Of a stretch of DNA of 64,000 nucleotides, positions 11,501 through 22,320 are shown one piece after another (within the stretch, counting starts at the first letter, position 1; every line of letters begins with the position of its first letter). The notes beneath the pieces were generated by a model. That model was not told the DNA's origin. It saw only the letters and a list, made by a program, of their open reading frames with translations, and did no database searches. Made by a program: the position numbers and the translations under genes. The DNA is from Acarospora socialis. Its lineage: Eukaryota; Ascomycota; Lecanoromycetes; Acarosporales; Acarosporaceae. The stretch covers positions 744,001 to 808,000 of the forward strand of contig JAMYGW020000007.1 of assembly GCA_025617375.2 (NCBI GenBank), written 5' to 3'.

Positions 11501-12010
11501 GACGACCTCTCGCTCAGCGCCCTCCTCAAGCTGCGTCGCGGCGCCTGGGCCGGCAGCACCGCCAGCCTCGACAGCAGCGCCGGCAGCGCCCACAGCGCCT
11601 CGCCCGTCACCTACGCGGCCGCGGCTGCGCTAGGTGGTGGCGCCGGAGGAGGCATCTATGGCGTCGGTACCAACGCCAACTTCGCAACAGGCTCGAGCTA
11701 CAGTCCCGTTAGCAGCAAGGGCAACGTCTCCGACGACGGCACCAACAGCCGCCCCTCCAGCCCGACCATCACGCTGCAGACGCAGGGACTGGGCATCTCG
11801 GCGCCCACACAGGCGGTAGACTCCTCGCCCGTGCGGCGGGCGGCGGTGAAGGGCAAGGGAGGAGGCCACAAGCGGAACAGCAGTGGCGCGGATAGCGTCA
11901 GCTATATCAAGGAGAAGAACGAGTGGGTGGTGGAGAAGAGGCGGACGGCGGCCGATACGGGACTCGTGGAGGTTTTGGGCCGGGAGGTGGTTGTTGGGGG
12001 GCGAATCTGA
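8501..12010 (+). CDS. Conserved fungal hypothetical protein, acidic/disordered, 1169 aa
   Basis: A single open frame of 1169 aa with ATG at 8501 and another in-frame ATG at 8537. It is Ser/Pro-rich and mostly disordered. An extremely acidic tract (about 506-535, including DGDDEEDDYMYDDINDDDD) and later Asp/Tyr clusters stand out. The last third has ordered-looking islands: the segment around SLTPITERSEFSNRNS, and LSLSALLKLRRGAWAGS. An Ala/Gly-rich low-complexity stretch (AAAAALGGGAGGGIYG) follows, and then a charged tail containing SYIKEKNEWVVEKRR. I recall similar unannotated proteins in other ascomycetes but cannot assign a function. GC content rises over the 3' third (from about 11.0 kb). 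The gene is co-oriented with the previous disordered-protein gene. Confidence 0.8.
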   Translation: MAPSNVFSYLHGMRINQRRNNSPSYPTAPPPHAPSEFLLQDPDTHAYPIPPRLSDNDIVRSSSPISPLPPTLPPIPRVALRYEGTEAVEEPEGRDGVSNTNAVRLPEVGQIAPIPLQDPRPARPLSSSTSSYRNDEERKQSVEGTASANQYGSLFTRRTQLRSVTAPVVVRPVQSSAIDPPQSSTLRADEIPPLSRSPQSVLPPAPNPRSGKAKLNLLNPMSLLARRRTSQLISQLSSDTSDDKDRIIPGMRLPDDYDPRIRGKVVHDFSAPRPRRYHSSYENTNLATDTSASYTRIPLDVDTARSSSDNVSPETKPDRGRSTFGDSDENRKSGERDHVPVFTEHFGDDVRPWSNGMAALSSERIALTLSNITIAEPDREPPPLPAFARNLPSDITRTTSYSNRLDENSLLSAVPELASPEVPTQHSLTAPTPPTSPPKSRSRKNSATDLSFQSAGLPKHLASTASRFSFDLAGVGSATQEKLLEERHKEKATTRKLGTLGKARHVGNGEENQGDGDDEEDDYMYDDINDDDDLEEKIPGINADAEESYLFNDRDGLQDSQITTTLKAAVRRPFISDAPETDTSRVVQGLAGTSAKSKRSLGSVGSQGGPVGDGALDISKTGATFLTNRCGPSNLNNTHASTPQDARTSASSGPPSTISIPTLNTDYDDLYYDDGAIAHPQEADTYRFDESVFDDETGTFYRHSRAKLTVPLNGDSSSSGSGSPSLSSAREPDGDNAGHITQLRNHQFTDLTQLSLAATSFSAVSQQGLQDAQQQYGKPGLSRTVGLTQDNLAAYHDALAYATHQATISGHFAGIQGPGQTLLHDIQAANPSLNSTSHASKTTATNKIHFNPDDEIFPLDTSGENGDDFDYDDAMEDDPIIAAANAEALENDDEGFYGREFGFYAASSGSGEAQYVHGGYFGPRGPDGLTRSHSGRVNFQEPSLTPITERSEFSNRNSMISLGLYGTSHPVVGPHSAATNAPLPSPGLAQLADLMHLHDDDDLSLSALLKLRRGAWAGSTASLDSSAGSAHSASPVTYAAAAALGGGAGGGIYGVGTNANFATGSSYSPVSSKGNVSDDGTNSRPSSPTITLQTQGLGISAPTQAVDSSPVRRAAVKGKGGGHKRNSSGADSVSYIKEKNEWVVEKRRTAADTGLVEVLGREVVVGGRI

Positions 12011-12596
12011 TGAGTTTTATATATGTTTGAATGAAAGGGGAGTGGATATGAAAGTCGTTTGATACCCTAGATTGCATTGATGGATGGATGGATGGATGGA
12101 TGGATGGAGCGATCTGTTTGCTAGCTTGGCGGCATGGTGAGGGGGGAAGGTCGGCGCGATGGAAGGGCAATTTGGGATGAGATGAAATGGGTCTGTGAGG
12201 GATGGTAATGTTGGCTGCACATATACTGCTATAACTACCAATCTTGCACGAAGCATGGCCGTCGCAGATACTTATCAATAGACGGTTTATTTATCTATAC
12301 CACCGTCCTTTAGATTCTAGCTTACGCCGGTCACACATGCACAAAACCTATACAGCGGATTCGTGTCCCCATGTCCGGACGCCGGGCGTATCATATGTAA
12401 GCGGCAGCATCGATAAAAGCTCACGATGTGCTCCACTTGTCTGACCATGCAGCCTGGGCGCGAAGGGTCGTCCAGAGAACGACTGGAATCCGCAGCCGTG
12501 CAAGAAAGAACCGTGTTCCTCGATCTTCAACCTACCAAATCACCCAAACCCACACCACATCACGGAACCCAAACTCCAAGACACCGCGCCAGCAAA
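12011..12596. other. Intergenic, convergent 3' flanks
   Basis: 586 bp between the stops of the disordered-protein gene (+) and the ING/PHD gene (-). It contains a TGGA microsatellite, listed separately. I see nothing else supported. Confidence 0.5.
12081..12108. repeat. (TGGA)7 microsatellite
   Basis: Seven perfect head-to-tail copies of the tetranucleotide TGGA, about 70 bp past the stop of the upstream gene, probably in its 3' UTR. Confidence 0.95.
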
Positions 12597-15003
12597 TCAC
12601 CGACTCCCACCACTCGTCCTGCCCCTCCTCAGATTCTCCTTGCACTCGTCACAATACCATTTCGCTACGCACAATACGCACAAACGTCAGCTTTCCCTCT
12701 CCAATCATCTCAACAACAACCCGCTCCACTCCACAACCTCTCCACTCTCCCTCTCAACCCCAACAAAACCCCCAAGATAAAAAGCTATGCAACTCACCAT
12801 TCCGATTCGGCGCCCTCGCCAACCCGACACAATCCAAATGGAACCACTCCCTCGGACACCCCTCCATATCGCACGCCACCATCTCGCCGTAGCTGACCTG
12901 ATTGCAATAGCAGTAGCGCGGCTCGCTCTCGTCCTCGTCCTCCTCGTCGTCGCCATCCTGCATCGACGACCCCTCGTCGTCCGCCGCGGCCGCCGCGGCT
13001 GCTGCCGCCATCAGCTGCTGGGCCGCGGCGCCGGCGCCTTTCTTGTGCGAGCGCTTGACGGCCGCGATGGTCGTTTCGGTCGTGGTACCGCCGCGGGAGG
13101 GGCGGTGTGGCCGATGCGGCTCATCTTTGGCCACGGTGGCGGCGGTGGCGGCGGCGGCGGTAGGGGGAAAGGTGCTGGTTATGGGGGTGGAGGTCTTGGA
13201 GGCTTTGCGCGTCGTGGTGTGGAGGGAGGTGGTTCGTTCGTGCGCTTTCGGGGTGGGGTTGCTGGGTTCAGTGTCTTCGCGCTTGAGGCCGTTCGCGAGG
13301 GGTTTGCTGCTATCGCGGGGTGCGCGTTCGGGTTTGGCCTCGATTGGTGATTCGGTGACCGTGATTTTGTCGTCCTTGGGGGCATTCTGAGCTTCTGTTT
13401 TGTTGCGGCTTGTCGAGCCCGGTAATGTGTTGGTGTCGGTTGTGGCAGCAGACACGCCGTTCGTATTGGTTTGTTTGTTCGACGCCGACGACTGTGCTCG
13501 CTGGTGTGATTCTGGTCGAGTTGATTGTGCTGAGTTCTGGCGGGCTCGCGAGGAGGGTGGTCTTTGTGGTGCGCTTGCGCTGGGTGCAGGGCTGCCCCGA
13601 TGGGATTCCTTCGCTAGCGTGGATGTACCGACAACGGGCGATGAGACTAAAGATGGAGACCCTGCCGCAGAGGTATTGGTGTTATTCCTGTAGAAGATCA
13701 GTCCCGAGAAGCACCCTTGACTTAACGCGACATGTGTGTACCTTTTCCTTGCAGGTCCATTTGGCGGAGCACCTCCACGGGCTCGTTTTCTGGAACCGTC
13801 GGCGGCTGGGGTTTCGCGTGGACTTCCTGCTCCGCCTCGTGCCCCTACTCCATTATTCTGCATTACAGTGCTCACCGATCTTTCCATTGCCGGAATGCCA
13901 TTGCCAGTTTTCGTTGCCGGCTTCTCGGTCCTTCGCCGTTTGTTCCCTATGGTGTTAACAGTGTTGGCTGGTCCGTTTGTGATACCGAGACCCAAAGATG
14001 TTCCGTTCGTCGTGCCTGGAGCGTCCACAGCCTTTCGCACTTTGCCGGCGCCTTGTGGTTTCCTGAGCGCACCAGTAGCGTTGATCGGATGTGACTGTCG
14101 CCCATCATCGAAGTCGGAGTCCGCGTGAACATTGCGCTGTTTTCGAGCCAGCATTGCCTCCCTTCTGCTTTCGCTCCTCGATACCGCGGTTTCACCTTCG
14201 TGTACAGCTGCCGCTGCAGCTGCAAGATTGTTTGCAGCAGCAACGTCCCGCCTCGACCGCTCTCCGGCTGTTGTGCCGTTGCCCCTCGTAACACTTTTAT
14301 CCGCATACGCCCAGTGCATGAGACTCCCATACCGAGCTTCTTCGCTGATTTCATTCTCAATGTATGGGAACGAGCTGTCGACGCGCGCAAGCTGCTTGTT
14401 GAGGGCTTCGGTTGCAGTGGATAGTACGTGGTTCTTCTCGTCGAGGGTCATCAGCATCTCTGCTACAACGGCTCGAAGATTGTAGAAGAGGCTCCTGCGC
14501 GCCATATCTGTATCATCTCCATCAGCTTGAGCTTGGGTCTCGTGCCCAAAGGTCACGTTGGCAGAGGCGACGGTGGCAGAGCTAGTTCCGCCACCAGCGG
14601 TGGTACCAATTGTCTCCGTCGCATTGCCTGTGGTTGATAGTAGAGTTACTGGCTTCGGAAGGGGTGCTGGCGTGTTCGTCGCTGCGGCTACCAGCTGGCC
14701 AAGGGTCTCCTCTGGCCCAAAAACCTTAGCATCGACTTCTTTGAGTAAGGTGAAATGTCGAATGATCTCCTTTGGGAGCGCACTGATCGAATCCGTAAAG
14801 TGTGTTATTGCTGGAAAGAAACCAGGAGCGCTGTTAGGGTTCTGTCCAGTGTCAAGACCGCCCTGTTGTGAAGCCCGATCGCCAAAAACTCCACTGGCCG
14901 TTACAGAAGTACGTAATGAAGCGGTGCGTGTCTGACGGACTGGTTGACGGCGATTTGTAGAGGCCAGCAATCCGGCTGAGCTGACTCCATTTGACGTCTT
15001 CAT
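12597..15003 (-). CDS. ING family PHD-finger chromatin protein
   Basis: ATG is placed at 15003 (MKTSNGV); the frame stays open upstream to 15171. An N-terminal ING region is split into two blocks: about 60-105 ([18 protein letters not shown]) and about 170-235 (ending [10 protein letters not shown]). A long Ser/Thr/Ala-rich basic linker with polyalanine leads to a C-terminal PHD finger. The finger begins [15 protein letters not shown], continues REWFHLDC and is completed only after an intron (12797-12665) by KWYCDEC from exon 12664-12597, giving a full C4HC3 set. A 54-nt in-frame GT...AG segment (13741-13688) is probably a second intron, making about 739 aa. ING proteins read H3K4me3 and target histone acetyltransferase or Rpd3-type deacetylase complexes. 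Size and layout suggest a Pho23-like subunit, but I cannot separate Pho23, Yng1 and Yng2 paralogues with certainty. Confidence 0.88.
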
Positions 15004-15741
15004 GACGAAGAGAAGATCGGAGCCTGGAACAGCGTGGGGCAGCTTGCTGGAGCTTTCGATCGGAGGTGATATGCGCAACAGCCGCACCGAGCGGTTCGGG
15101 AGTTTAGACTCTGCCTTGACCGAGATCGCATGTGAGCCAAGTAAGGAGAAGGATGCTTGTGGGGTTAACACGAAAACGGTACCTGAGGGAGGCTCGTTGT
15201 GATCTTCTCACCGGGACTTATCGAGTTACTGCACTATGGGGGAGCTGTTTTTCCGTTCCGGGCCAGCTATAAGCGGCAAACACGGTGTTGAGGCAGCACC
15301 AAATCTCAGTAACAACACACAAGTGAATCATGATTTGGCACTGTTAAGAATAGGTGTATTTCAGATTCATAGTGAACGTTACCCTATCAACTTTTGACCC
15401 AATTCTTACACTGTTGTAAGGCGTTTCAATATTAATGCCGGAGTCTCAACACCAAGGTCCTCGCTTACAGCTGGCCCGGAAACTACAACACAATCTCTAC
15501 TTCGTACTCATACATTCAACCCTTCACTTGTAATGCAGAACGCAAAACATGACTTTTCAGTCATTCAATCCTTCTCAAGGCCATCCCTCTTGAGGCCAAT
15601 TTTTGGGCATCACCGAATAAGGCGGAAGGATATATCTCCCATCACACTGACTCGCAGTACAAGTCAAGTTGCAAAGACCAAAAGTATTACAGTAACAAGC
15701 GCCAGCATCTGGACAATGGACAGGTGGTTTTCCGAATATCA
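15004..15741. other. Intergenic between ING gene and DUF3431 gene
   Basis: 738 bp upstream of the ING gene and downstream of the DUF3431 gene, both on the minus strand. It should hold the ING promoter and 5' UTR. A 72-codon plus-strand frame at 15533-15751 has no family signal and is not called. Confidence 0.45.
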
Positions 15742-16741
15742 CTATGATTGATCAGTAACCCTTTCCTCAATCAAGAAGTCCCATGACTCAGGCGTGCTAT
15801 GAAATAAGGTAGTCAGAGCCAGAGATGGACCTCTGGTGGATGACCACCACTGCTGTGCCTAAGCTACTGTGTATCTTCGGTGAGACTTACTATGCCAAGA
15901 GTACTCCATAATCCTCCCACTGATATCATCCTTCAAAGGTGTGCTTAACAGCCACTGCCTATACCGCTCATAGTCTTCCTTGGGCCGTTCACGCAACTTG
16001 TCCCTGGTCACCACAAACTGGGCACAGCATCCAACTCCAACAACTTCAGGGACACTGGTATTAGGGAAGATTTCCTTGAAGCCCTCTGCATAGTGTTTCT
16101 CCTCAATTGGACCATTGTCCCCATGAATTATCGGTTTGATGGCGCCGGGGCAGCCTAAGACCCAGGCGCAGCGAAGGTTGACATAGCCTTCTGCGACAAC
16201 ATGCGGTAGCTGGAGGTTCTGGAGGACGGGAATACCATCTGTAGAGCTTTGATTAGATGTAGTTGATGCTCTGAGTGGCAGGGGGTGTTACCATATATAG
16301 GGTCGTCGTTGTGCCACTGATAACGGAGGCTGTGAATGAAAGCAGTGACGTCTGGTAGATGGTCATAGTTATCAATTATAAAGCTACTCAAACCGCCTTT
16401 AGATCAATATTCACTTCTTGGAAGGACCTCGTTACTCACGTAAGATAGATCATGGATTCTCTCCCCTTGTTTATTGGTGGAGACAAGGGTGCAGTGAGAT
16501 TATCAGCGACATAAATATTCTTCTCCCAGTCTGATAGGATTCCCTGCAACCAGGAGACATCATCACCTGCCAAGCTTGCGACCACGAGGGCATTTCTGTG
16601 AGGCTTTGGTCCCTCAAAAACTTCGGGTGCTTGCCAGATCTTCCGTGGCAGCGAGATGCGGTAAAGCAAGAGGACTGACAAGGCGACGAGTGCGAGGAAG
16701 AAAGCTCTTGCCGATCGACGGCGCCTGGTACGGGCCATCAT
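15742..16741 (-). CDS. DUF3431 family type II membrane protein
   Basis: ATG at 16741 (a second in-frame ATG follows directly). Exons are 16741-16440, 16386-16292 and 16238-15891, plus a short last exon whose acceptor I cannot fix, with the likely stop at 15742. Introns 1 and 2 are 53 nt each. An Arg-rich N-terminus (RTRRRR) precedes one hydrophobic segment (AFFLALVALSVLLLYRI), which predicts a cytosolic tail, a signal anchor and a luminal body. The first splice joins MIYLT to SFIIDNYDHLPDV, matching the DUF3431 core. Later parts include VLQNLQLPHVVAEGYVNLRC, WVLGCPGAIKP, and near the end GRIMEYSWH. DUF3431 is widespread in fungi and resembles secretory-pathway glycan enzymes, but no activity is established. 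Intron 1 uses a GAG acceptor. Confidence 0.75.
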
Positions 16742-17295
16742 GACAGGAAGGCCGCATTCACAATGAACACGCTCATCATCATACTGGCAACTTATTCCAA
16801 GAGACAAGATCCTTCTTGCGAGAAGAGGCTGAACTGCATTGTCTCTGATGCGGTATGAGCCAAGTATGGAAGATTTATGTGTCAAGCGTAGCCCCACCAG
16901 TTGTCTTTCATGAAAATTGAGCGACAACTGACCGGCTGCACCACCACGGGATGAGAATAAGCGCCTACATACAACCTTGCCAAACCCTGCAGCAATGTCC
17001 TAGGGCATTTCTATAGGCTACCTACCTGTGTACAACGATGAAATCCGAGATTACAACATGTAAAACAGCATCTTCTGTATCACTCTGCCTTGAGTGTGCC
17101 GTGCGGGTAGTTGTACAGAGATGTGTTCCCAACTGATGCTGGTTTGGTCTTGCTTTGTTGCCTTGCCTTGCCTGAGTTGTCTTATCTGTCCTGCCTCTCC
17201 TCGTCTCCTACTACTTCTTATGTGATGATATACACAGGTTCTCCAGTCCCTCTGCTTGGATATCTTCTTTACTGCCTCTTGATGTGTATACCGTC
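16742..17295. other. Intergenic, divergent spacer
   Basis: 554 bp between the DUF3431 gene (-) and the cysteine-rich membrane protein gene (+). The right half is strongly pyrimidine-rich on the plus strand (about 17140-17290), as often seen just upstream of fungal transcription starts. No gene is supported. Confidence 0.45.
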
Positions 17296-18455
17296 ATGCG
17301 TCTTCTTCCACGATCACTCTTTGCTTGCTACACTCTCGTTGTCCTTGTCTTGTTCCTAGAGAACACTCAGAACTGGTGGAGTCTCACTGATATCTCAATT
17401 TCTCGACTTGTTCACTTCTTGCATGGATGCTTCAACTCAATACCTCATGGTGGCAGGTTCTATCCCGACAGCAACCTTGCCCTTTTCTCACCAAAGAAAC
17501 AAGATGCTGAGAGGATGTTTGCGAAAAGAGATGTCTGTTCAGACACAATACCGGGAACTATCGCGAATATGTGCAATAGGACGACTCTATGCTGTTAGTA
17601 CCAGCAGTTAAGATACAATCACCGTCACACTCAACTCACAGTCACGCACAACAGGTGTCAAGCCAGGCTCCACCTTCCCCCAATGTCAGACCCTCTTAGG
17701 GCTAGGCTTCTGCTGTGTAGGAATGTGAGTACCATGCAGGGAGTCGTTGAGTGCACTGATCGACTCCCATTGCCTAGGGACGAAGCGTGCTACACAGACA
17801 TGGCATCACAATGCGGCCACGACGGCGCAGTCAGTTGCTGTGGGTCGTCCTCCTCCCAACCAGCGATATCTCTCTCGCTGACCCCAGACCAGCCCAACTA
17901 GGCCCCGACGTAACGCAAGCCTGCTGTCCGAAACTCACCGTCTGCGCGCACAACTTCAACCACACGACCGAACTCGTCCGCTGCGAGATCCAACTGAGCC
18001 AGCCGCCAACATCGAGCATCCTCGTAACCTCCTCAAAATCCACTTCCACATCGACCGCGTATAACTCAGGTATCGTCACGGGAGATACCCCGTCTTCTTC
18101 TTCGAGTGTACCGTCTACAACCTCAACCCCTCTCCCAACCCTCCCTCCTCCCAACCCTTCACCCCAATCCCTCAACGGCGCCGCCATAGCAGGCATCTGC
18201 GTCGCAGCCGTCATCCTCCTCCTCCTCGCCTTCGCAACTGGGTTCTTCTTCCGCAGACGCCGGAAATCTCCTCTCGCGAAAAACGAACTCGACCGGCAAG
18301 AGCTATCCGGCACCGCGCCATATTCCGCAGGCCCGGCCGGCTCCTTCCATCCCGCCTATCGTTATCCATTGCAGGAAATGGATGGCGCGTGGAGGGCGCC
18401 GGAACTTGATTCCCATGGTGGGGGCGGGGCAGAGGGCGGCGTTGGTCGGGGGTAA
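17296..18455 (+). CDS. Cysteine-rich single-pass surface protein
   Basis: Four exons: 17296-17593, 17655-17724, 17778-17839 and 17902-18455 (327 aa). Introns are 53-62 nt and all phases agree. The N-terminus (MRLLPRSLFACYTLVVLVLF) looks like a signal peptide. A compact ectodomain then carries many cysteines, several as CC pairs: MCNRTTLCC, GFCCVGMDEAC, and VSCCPDVTQACCPKLTVC after splicing. A Ser/Thr/Pro-rich stalk follows (likely O-glycosylated). One transmembrane helix (AAIAGICVAAVILLLLAFATGFFF) is stopped by RRRRK, and a Gly/Pro-rich cytosolic tail of about 60 residues ends the protein. The layout resembles fungal wall-stress sensor-like proteins, but this is not a WSC domain I can verify. 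No function is assigned. The donor of intron 3 (GTGGGT) is weak but phase and cysteine spacing support it. Confidence 0.72.
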
Positions 18456-18973
18456 TAGACGCAAGTCACCAGTTAGGGGAGGGGCGGAGTGGGGTATGTG
18501 CGGCCGGGAGGAAGAGGGGAACGGGTCCAGAAAACGTATTCGGAGAAAGAAAAATGAAGATCTGCACCCGCGATGAAACACGCGCGTTTACATTCGATGT
18601 CTGGTATTCCGATCCGGACATTCCAACTGGATCACTACGGCCGACGAGTCCGGCACCAGCACATTGGTTGCTCTCTCCACCCCTCTCCCTCCCTCCACGT
18701 CCCAGTGCCCACCACGAGGTTCGTTGCCGAGCTCCCAGTATGCTAGCTCCCCCAGCTTGAAGGGCTTTGCGTGCCAAGGGTAGAGTACTGTTGCGATTAC
18801 AGTGTCTTAGCCGGCTCTCTCATTCTTTGCAAGGTTGAAGTCACGCGGGGCATAAGTACATTTACAGCCACTACTTTAAAAGAGGACGCCGATACACGAA
18901 CAAAACACAGATCAAACTAGTGTGCTGTACACTTGCCCCCCTCCCGGCCCAGACCCTTTCCCTACCCTATCTT
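18456..18973. other. Intergenic, convergent 3' flanks
   Basis: 518 bp between the stops of the cysteine-rich membrane protein (+) and 2-oxoglutarate dehydrogenase (-). No gene is supported in either strand. Confidence 0.5.
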
Positions 18974-21900
18974 CTATTCGCCCTTGAGCTTGTCCTGGTG
19001 GACGGAAAAAGCGTGATCGAGGAGATCGATCTCCTCCCTCATATGACTCGACTTCAATCCTGTCGCCACACTTGCACTTGGGTTCCTCCCGGCGTACAGA
19101 ACGTGTCTGCGGTTGTGGTGCTCCGTCTCGTTGAGCAGAGTCTCGATTCTGGGTTGAGTGAAGCTCCAGGCTCCGGCGTTGAGAGGCTCCTCTTGACACC
19201 AGACGATGTTCTTGGCGTTGGGGTACATGTCGAGGTTCTCCTTCAGCTGAGCCCATGGGAAGGGGTTGAGCTGCTCGATACGGGTGATTGCCGCTGTCTT
19301 GATTTCCTTTTCAGCGCGGTGCTTGTGTATGGCGACGTATGCCTGGCCTGTGCAGAGGATAACGCGCTCGATCTTGTCCGGTTCTTCAATTGTCTTGCCA
19401 TGCTCCGGATCTGAAATGATCCACTGGAAGTGAGAATCCCCTGTGAAATCCTCGATTGAGGAGCGTGCCAAGGGGTGCCGAAGCAATGACTTCGAGAAGA
19501 AAAGAATAAGAGCTAGAGAAAGTCAGCACGGCTGTGGCAGTGGCGGAATGATAAGACTTACGTTTCCGGAATTGCCGATTCATCTGTCTCCGAAGAATGT
19601 GGAATAAATTGGACGGCGTGGTCATGTAGGCTATTTGCATGTTGCAGTCCTGATGTTGACGGTCAAGCTTCTCTGGCGAAGGGAAGATTCTTGGGTCCTC
19701 GTTACAAAGCTGGAGATACCGCTCCATTCTGCCAGATGAGTGCTCTGGACCTTGTCCATCGTAACCGTGAGGCAGAGACATCACAAGACCAGACCGCTGT
19801 AGCCACTTGACTTCCCCAGACGCAACGAATTGATCAATGATACATTGAGCATTGTTGGCAAAGTCACCAAATTGCGCTTCCCAAATAACCAACGCATTAG
19901 GCGAAGATAAAGAATATCCGTACTCGAATCCGAGCCTACAAAGTGCCGTTAGTCAAGACCAAGTCCGGCAAGCTGACCCCAAAACTTACACTCCAAATTC
20001 ACTCAACGATGAGTTCGAGATAATGAAACTCGCTTGCTTGTCACTGACATGCTGGAGTGGTGTATAGGTATCTTCGTTTTCCTGGTCATGCAGTACCGCA
20101 TGACGCTGAGAGAAAGTACCCCGCTCAACGTCTTGGCCAGATACCCTGACATGATGACCCTCCTCGCACAGAGTGCCGAAAGCCAGCGCTTCAGCAGTTG
20201 ACCAGTCAATGTTTTTGCCTTCATCAATGGTCTTCTTCCGATTCGCAAGGATACGTTTCAGATTACGATGGACGTGGAAGCCTTCTGGAGCCCCGCCGAT
20301 CACAGCCCCGATATGTCTCAATGTTTCTGCAGGCACTCCAGTTGGTAGATGCGGGAGCACTTCTGTGGCCAATTCCTTTGGCGATTTAAAGCCGTTCCAC
20401 GCCGAGGTCAACCATTCCTTAGCGGTAGGTTGGTAGTCCTTGCTTCGCTCAAAGCTGTCAGTTAGCATACCCCAGACCCATTTCTTGTGCTCCTCAATGT
20501 CTTCCTTTGTGAAAGTACCCTCCTTCAGCAATTGATCGACATATTTGTCAAGCTGAGGCTTTTGCTCTGAGATACGCTTGTACATCAACGGTTGAGTGAA
20601 GGAAGGCTGGTCCGTCTCATTGTGGCCCTGTTTTCGGTAGCACACAAGATCGACCACCACATCGCGCCTGAATTCGGCTCGCCAATCTGCGGCAAGCTGG
20701 CATACGAAGTTGACAGCTTCGACGTCGTCACCATTGACATGGAATACCGGAGCGTCGATCGCCTTGGCAATATCCGAACAGTATGGCGTTGAGCGAGCAA
20801 AGCGCGGGTCAGTCGTAAATCCAATCTGATTATTGACGATGATATGGATCGTTCCACCAGTGGAATAGGCCGGGAGGGAGTGGAAGCCCAGAGTTTCGTA
20901 CACAACTCCCTGCGCTGCAAAAGCCGCGTCTCCGTGCAGAAGGACACCCATAGCCGTGGTGAATTTCTTCTCGTCGTTATTGTAGTGTTGGATCGCTCTA
21001 GTCTTTCCTAGAACGACCGGATCTTCTGCCTCTAAGTGGGACGGGTTAGCTACGAGTGAGAGCTGCACGCGTTTCCCCGATGGCGTCGGACGCTCAAAAT
21101 TCATCCCTAAATGATACTTGACATCGCCGGAGCCCTCATCTGATGGCTCCGCAGAGCCACCAAACTCGCTAAAGATCGACTCGTTAGGCTTCCTTACGAC
21201 GTTACTAAGAACGTTCAGCCGGCCACGATGAGGCATGCCAATAACAATGTCCTTGATGCCATAGTCGACACTCCGATCAATAAGGGCCTTCATACCGGGG
21301 ACCAGAGTTTCAGCACCTTCAAGACCGAAGCGCTTGTCGTTGGGATACTTTGTTGCAAGAAAAGTCTCAAAGCTCGAGCTCCAGATGAGCCGATCCAGAA
21401 TTCTCCGCTTGTCATCTACCGAGTTTTTATACGGCTGTGGAATCTCAACGCGGTTCCGAATCCAGTCGCATTGCTCCCGGTCAGGAATGTGAATATACTC
21501 GATTCCATAGGAGCCACAGTACAATCTTTCGCAGGCGGCGATGATATCACGAAGCTTCATCTTCTCCCGGCCCTCCGCCTTGAATCTAGGCAAGATACCT
21601 GGGCCCAATGAATATTCCGTATCTAAATCCTTCCCCGTAAATTGGTAGTAGTCCAATTCCAGTTCCTTGGGCCTACGGTATCCAAAGGTTTCCGCCTCGC
21701 CACGAATGCCAAGCGGATCCGTCTTCGCCTTGTGATGTCCTCGTGCCTGATACGCCCTGACCAGGAGCTGTACTTTCAAGTGATTCGTGACGTCGGACCC
21801 CTCCGCTGTTGCAAGTCCGGCACCTGGAAGGAATTGAGGCGCACCTCCGGCTGGCGTGGGCACGATTGTGGGCGGCGGCTGGAACGCTTGGGATATAGGC

Positions 21901-22320
21901 ATTCCACCCTCTTCCATATTTCGAAAGTAAACCTGCCATGAGATGTGGACACTGGTTGGTTCATGCTTCCATTGCATGTACATCTCGTCTATGTAGTTGG
22001 CTGTGTTCCCTTGCAAAAAGGAGTCATTAGGATCCTAGAATCAGATGAGGTCAGCGCTTCAGCATCTTAAGATTAACAACAGCACGAGAGCTTACCACGC
22101 CTTTGTTGCTCTCCTCTGCCGCGATGGCGTAGCTTCGTGAATGCGGAGCTCTGGTGGCAATAGCGAGCACCCTCCGTTTCGAGGCCAAGGCTCGGCCTCT
22201 CGTACTTAATAAAGCCGGTAGAGGTACTCTTGGACTGGTGCTCATGCATCGTGGCTGGCTGCAACAGCAGCCGCCTGCGAAGAGGCGACTGCTGGGTTTT
22301 CGCAGCGAAGTACGCAGCAT
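18974..22320 (-). CDS. KGD1: 2-oxoglutarate dehydrogenase E1, mitochondrial
   Basis: Four exons, 22320-22096, 22034-19990, 19935-19562 and 19512-18974, joined by introns of 61, 54 and 49 nt, give 1060 aa. Yeast Kgd1 has about 1014. The first about 65 residues are rich in Arg, Ser and Ala without acidic residues, a mitochondrial presequence. Family landmarks are [18 protein letters not shown] at the start of the mature protein, [10 protein letters not shown] near 338, [12 protein letters not shown], and the thiamine-diphosphate/Mg region with VNNQIGFTT (about 474) and NGDDVEAV. The transketolase-like C-terminal half ends VHQDKLKGE. It is the thiamine-dependent subunit that decarboxylates 2-oxoglutarate in the TCA cycle. 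Nothing appears truncated, and key motifs are intact. Confidence 0.97.

Noticed and set aside
12787-14485. Several plus-strand frames of 100-190 codons over the ING gene
   Set aside because: They are mirror images of the Ala/Ser/Thr-rich ING linker; low complexity keeps other frames open.
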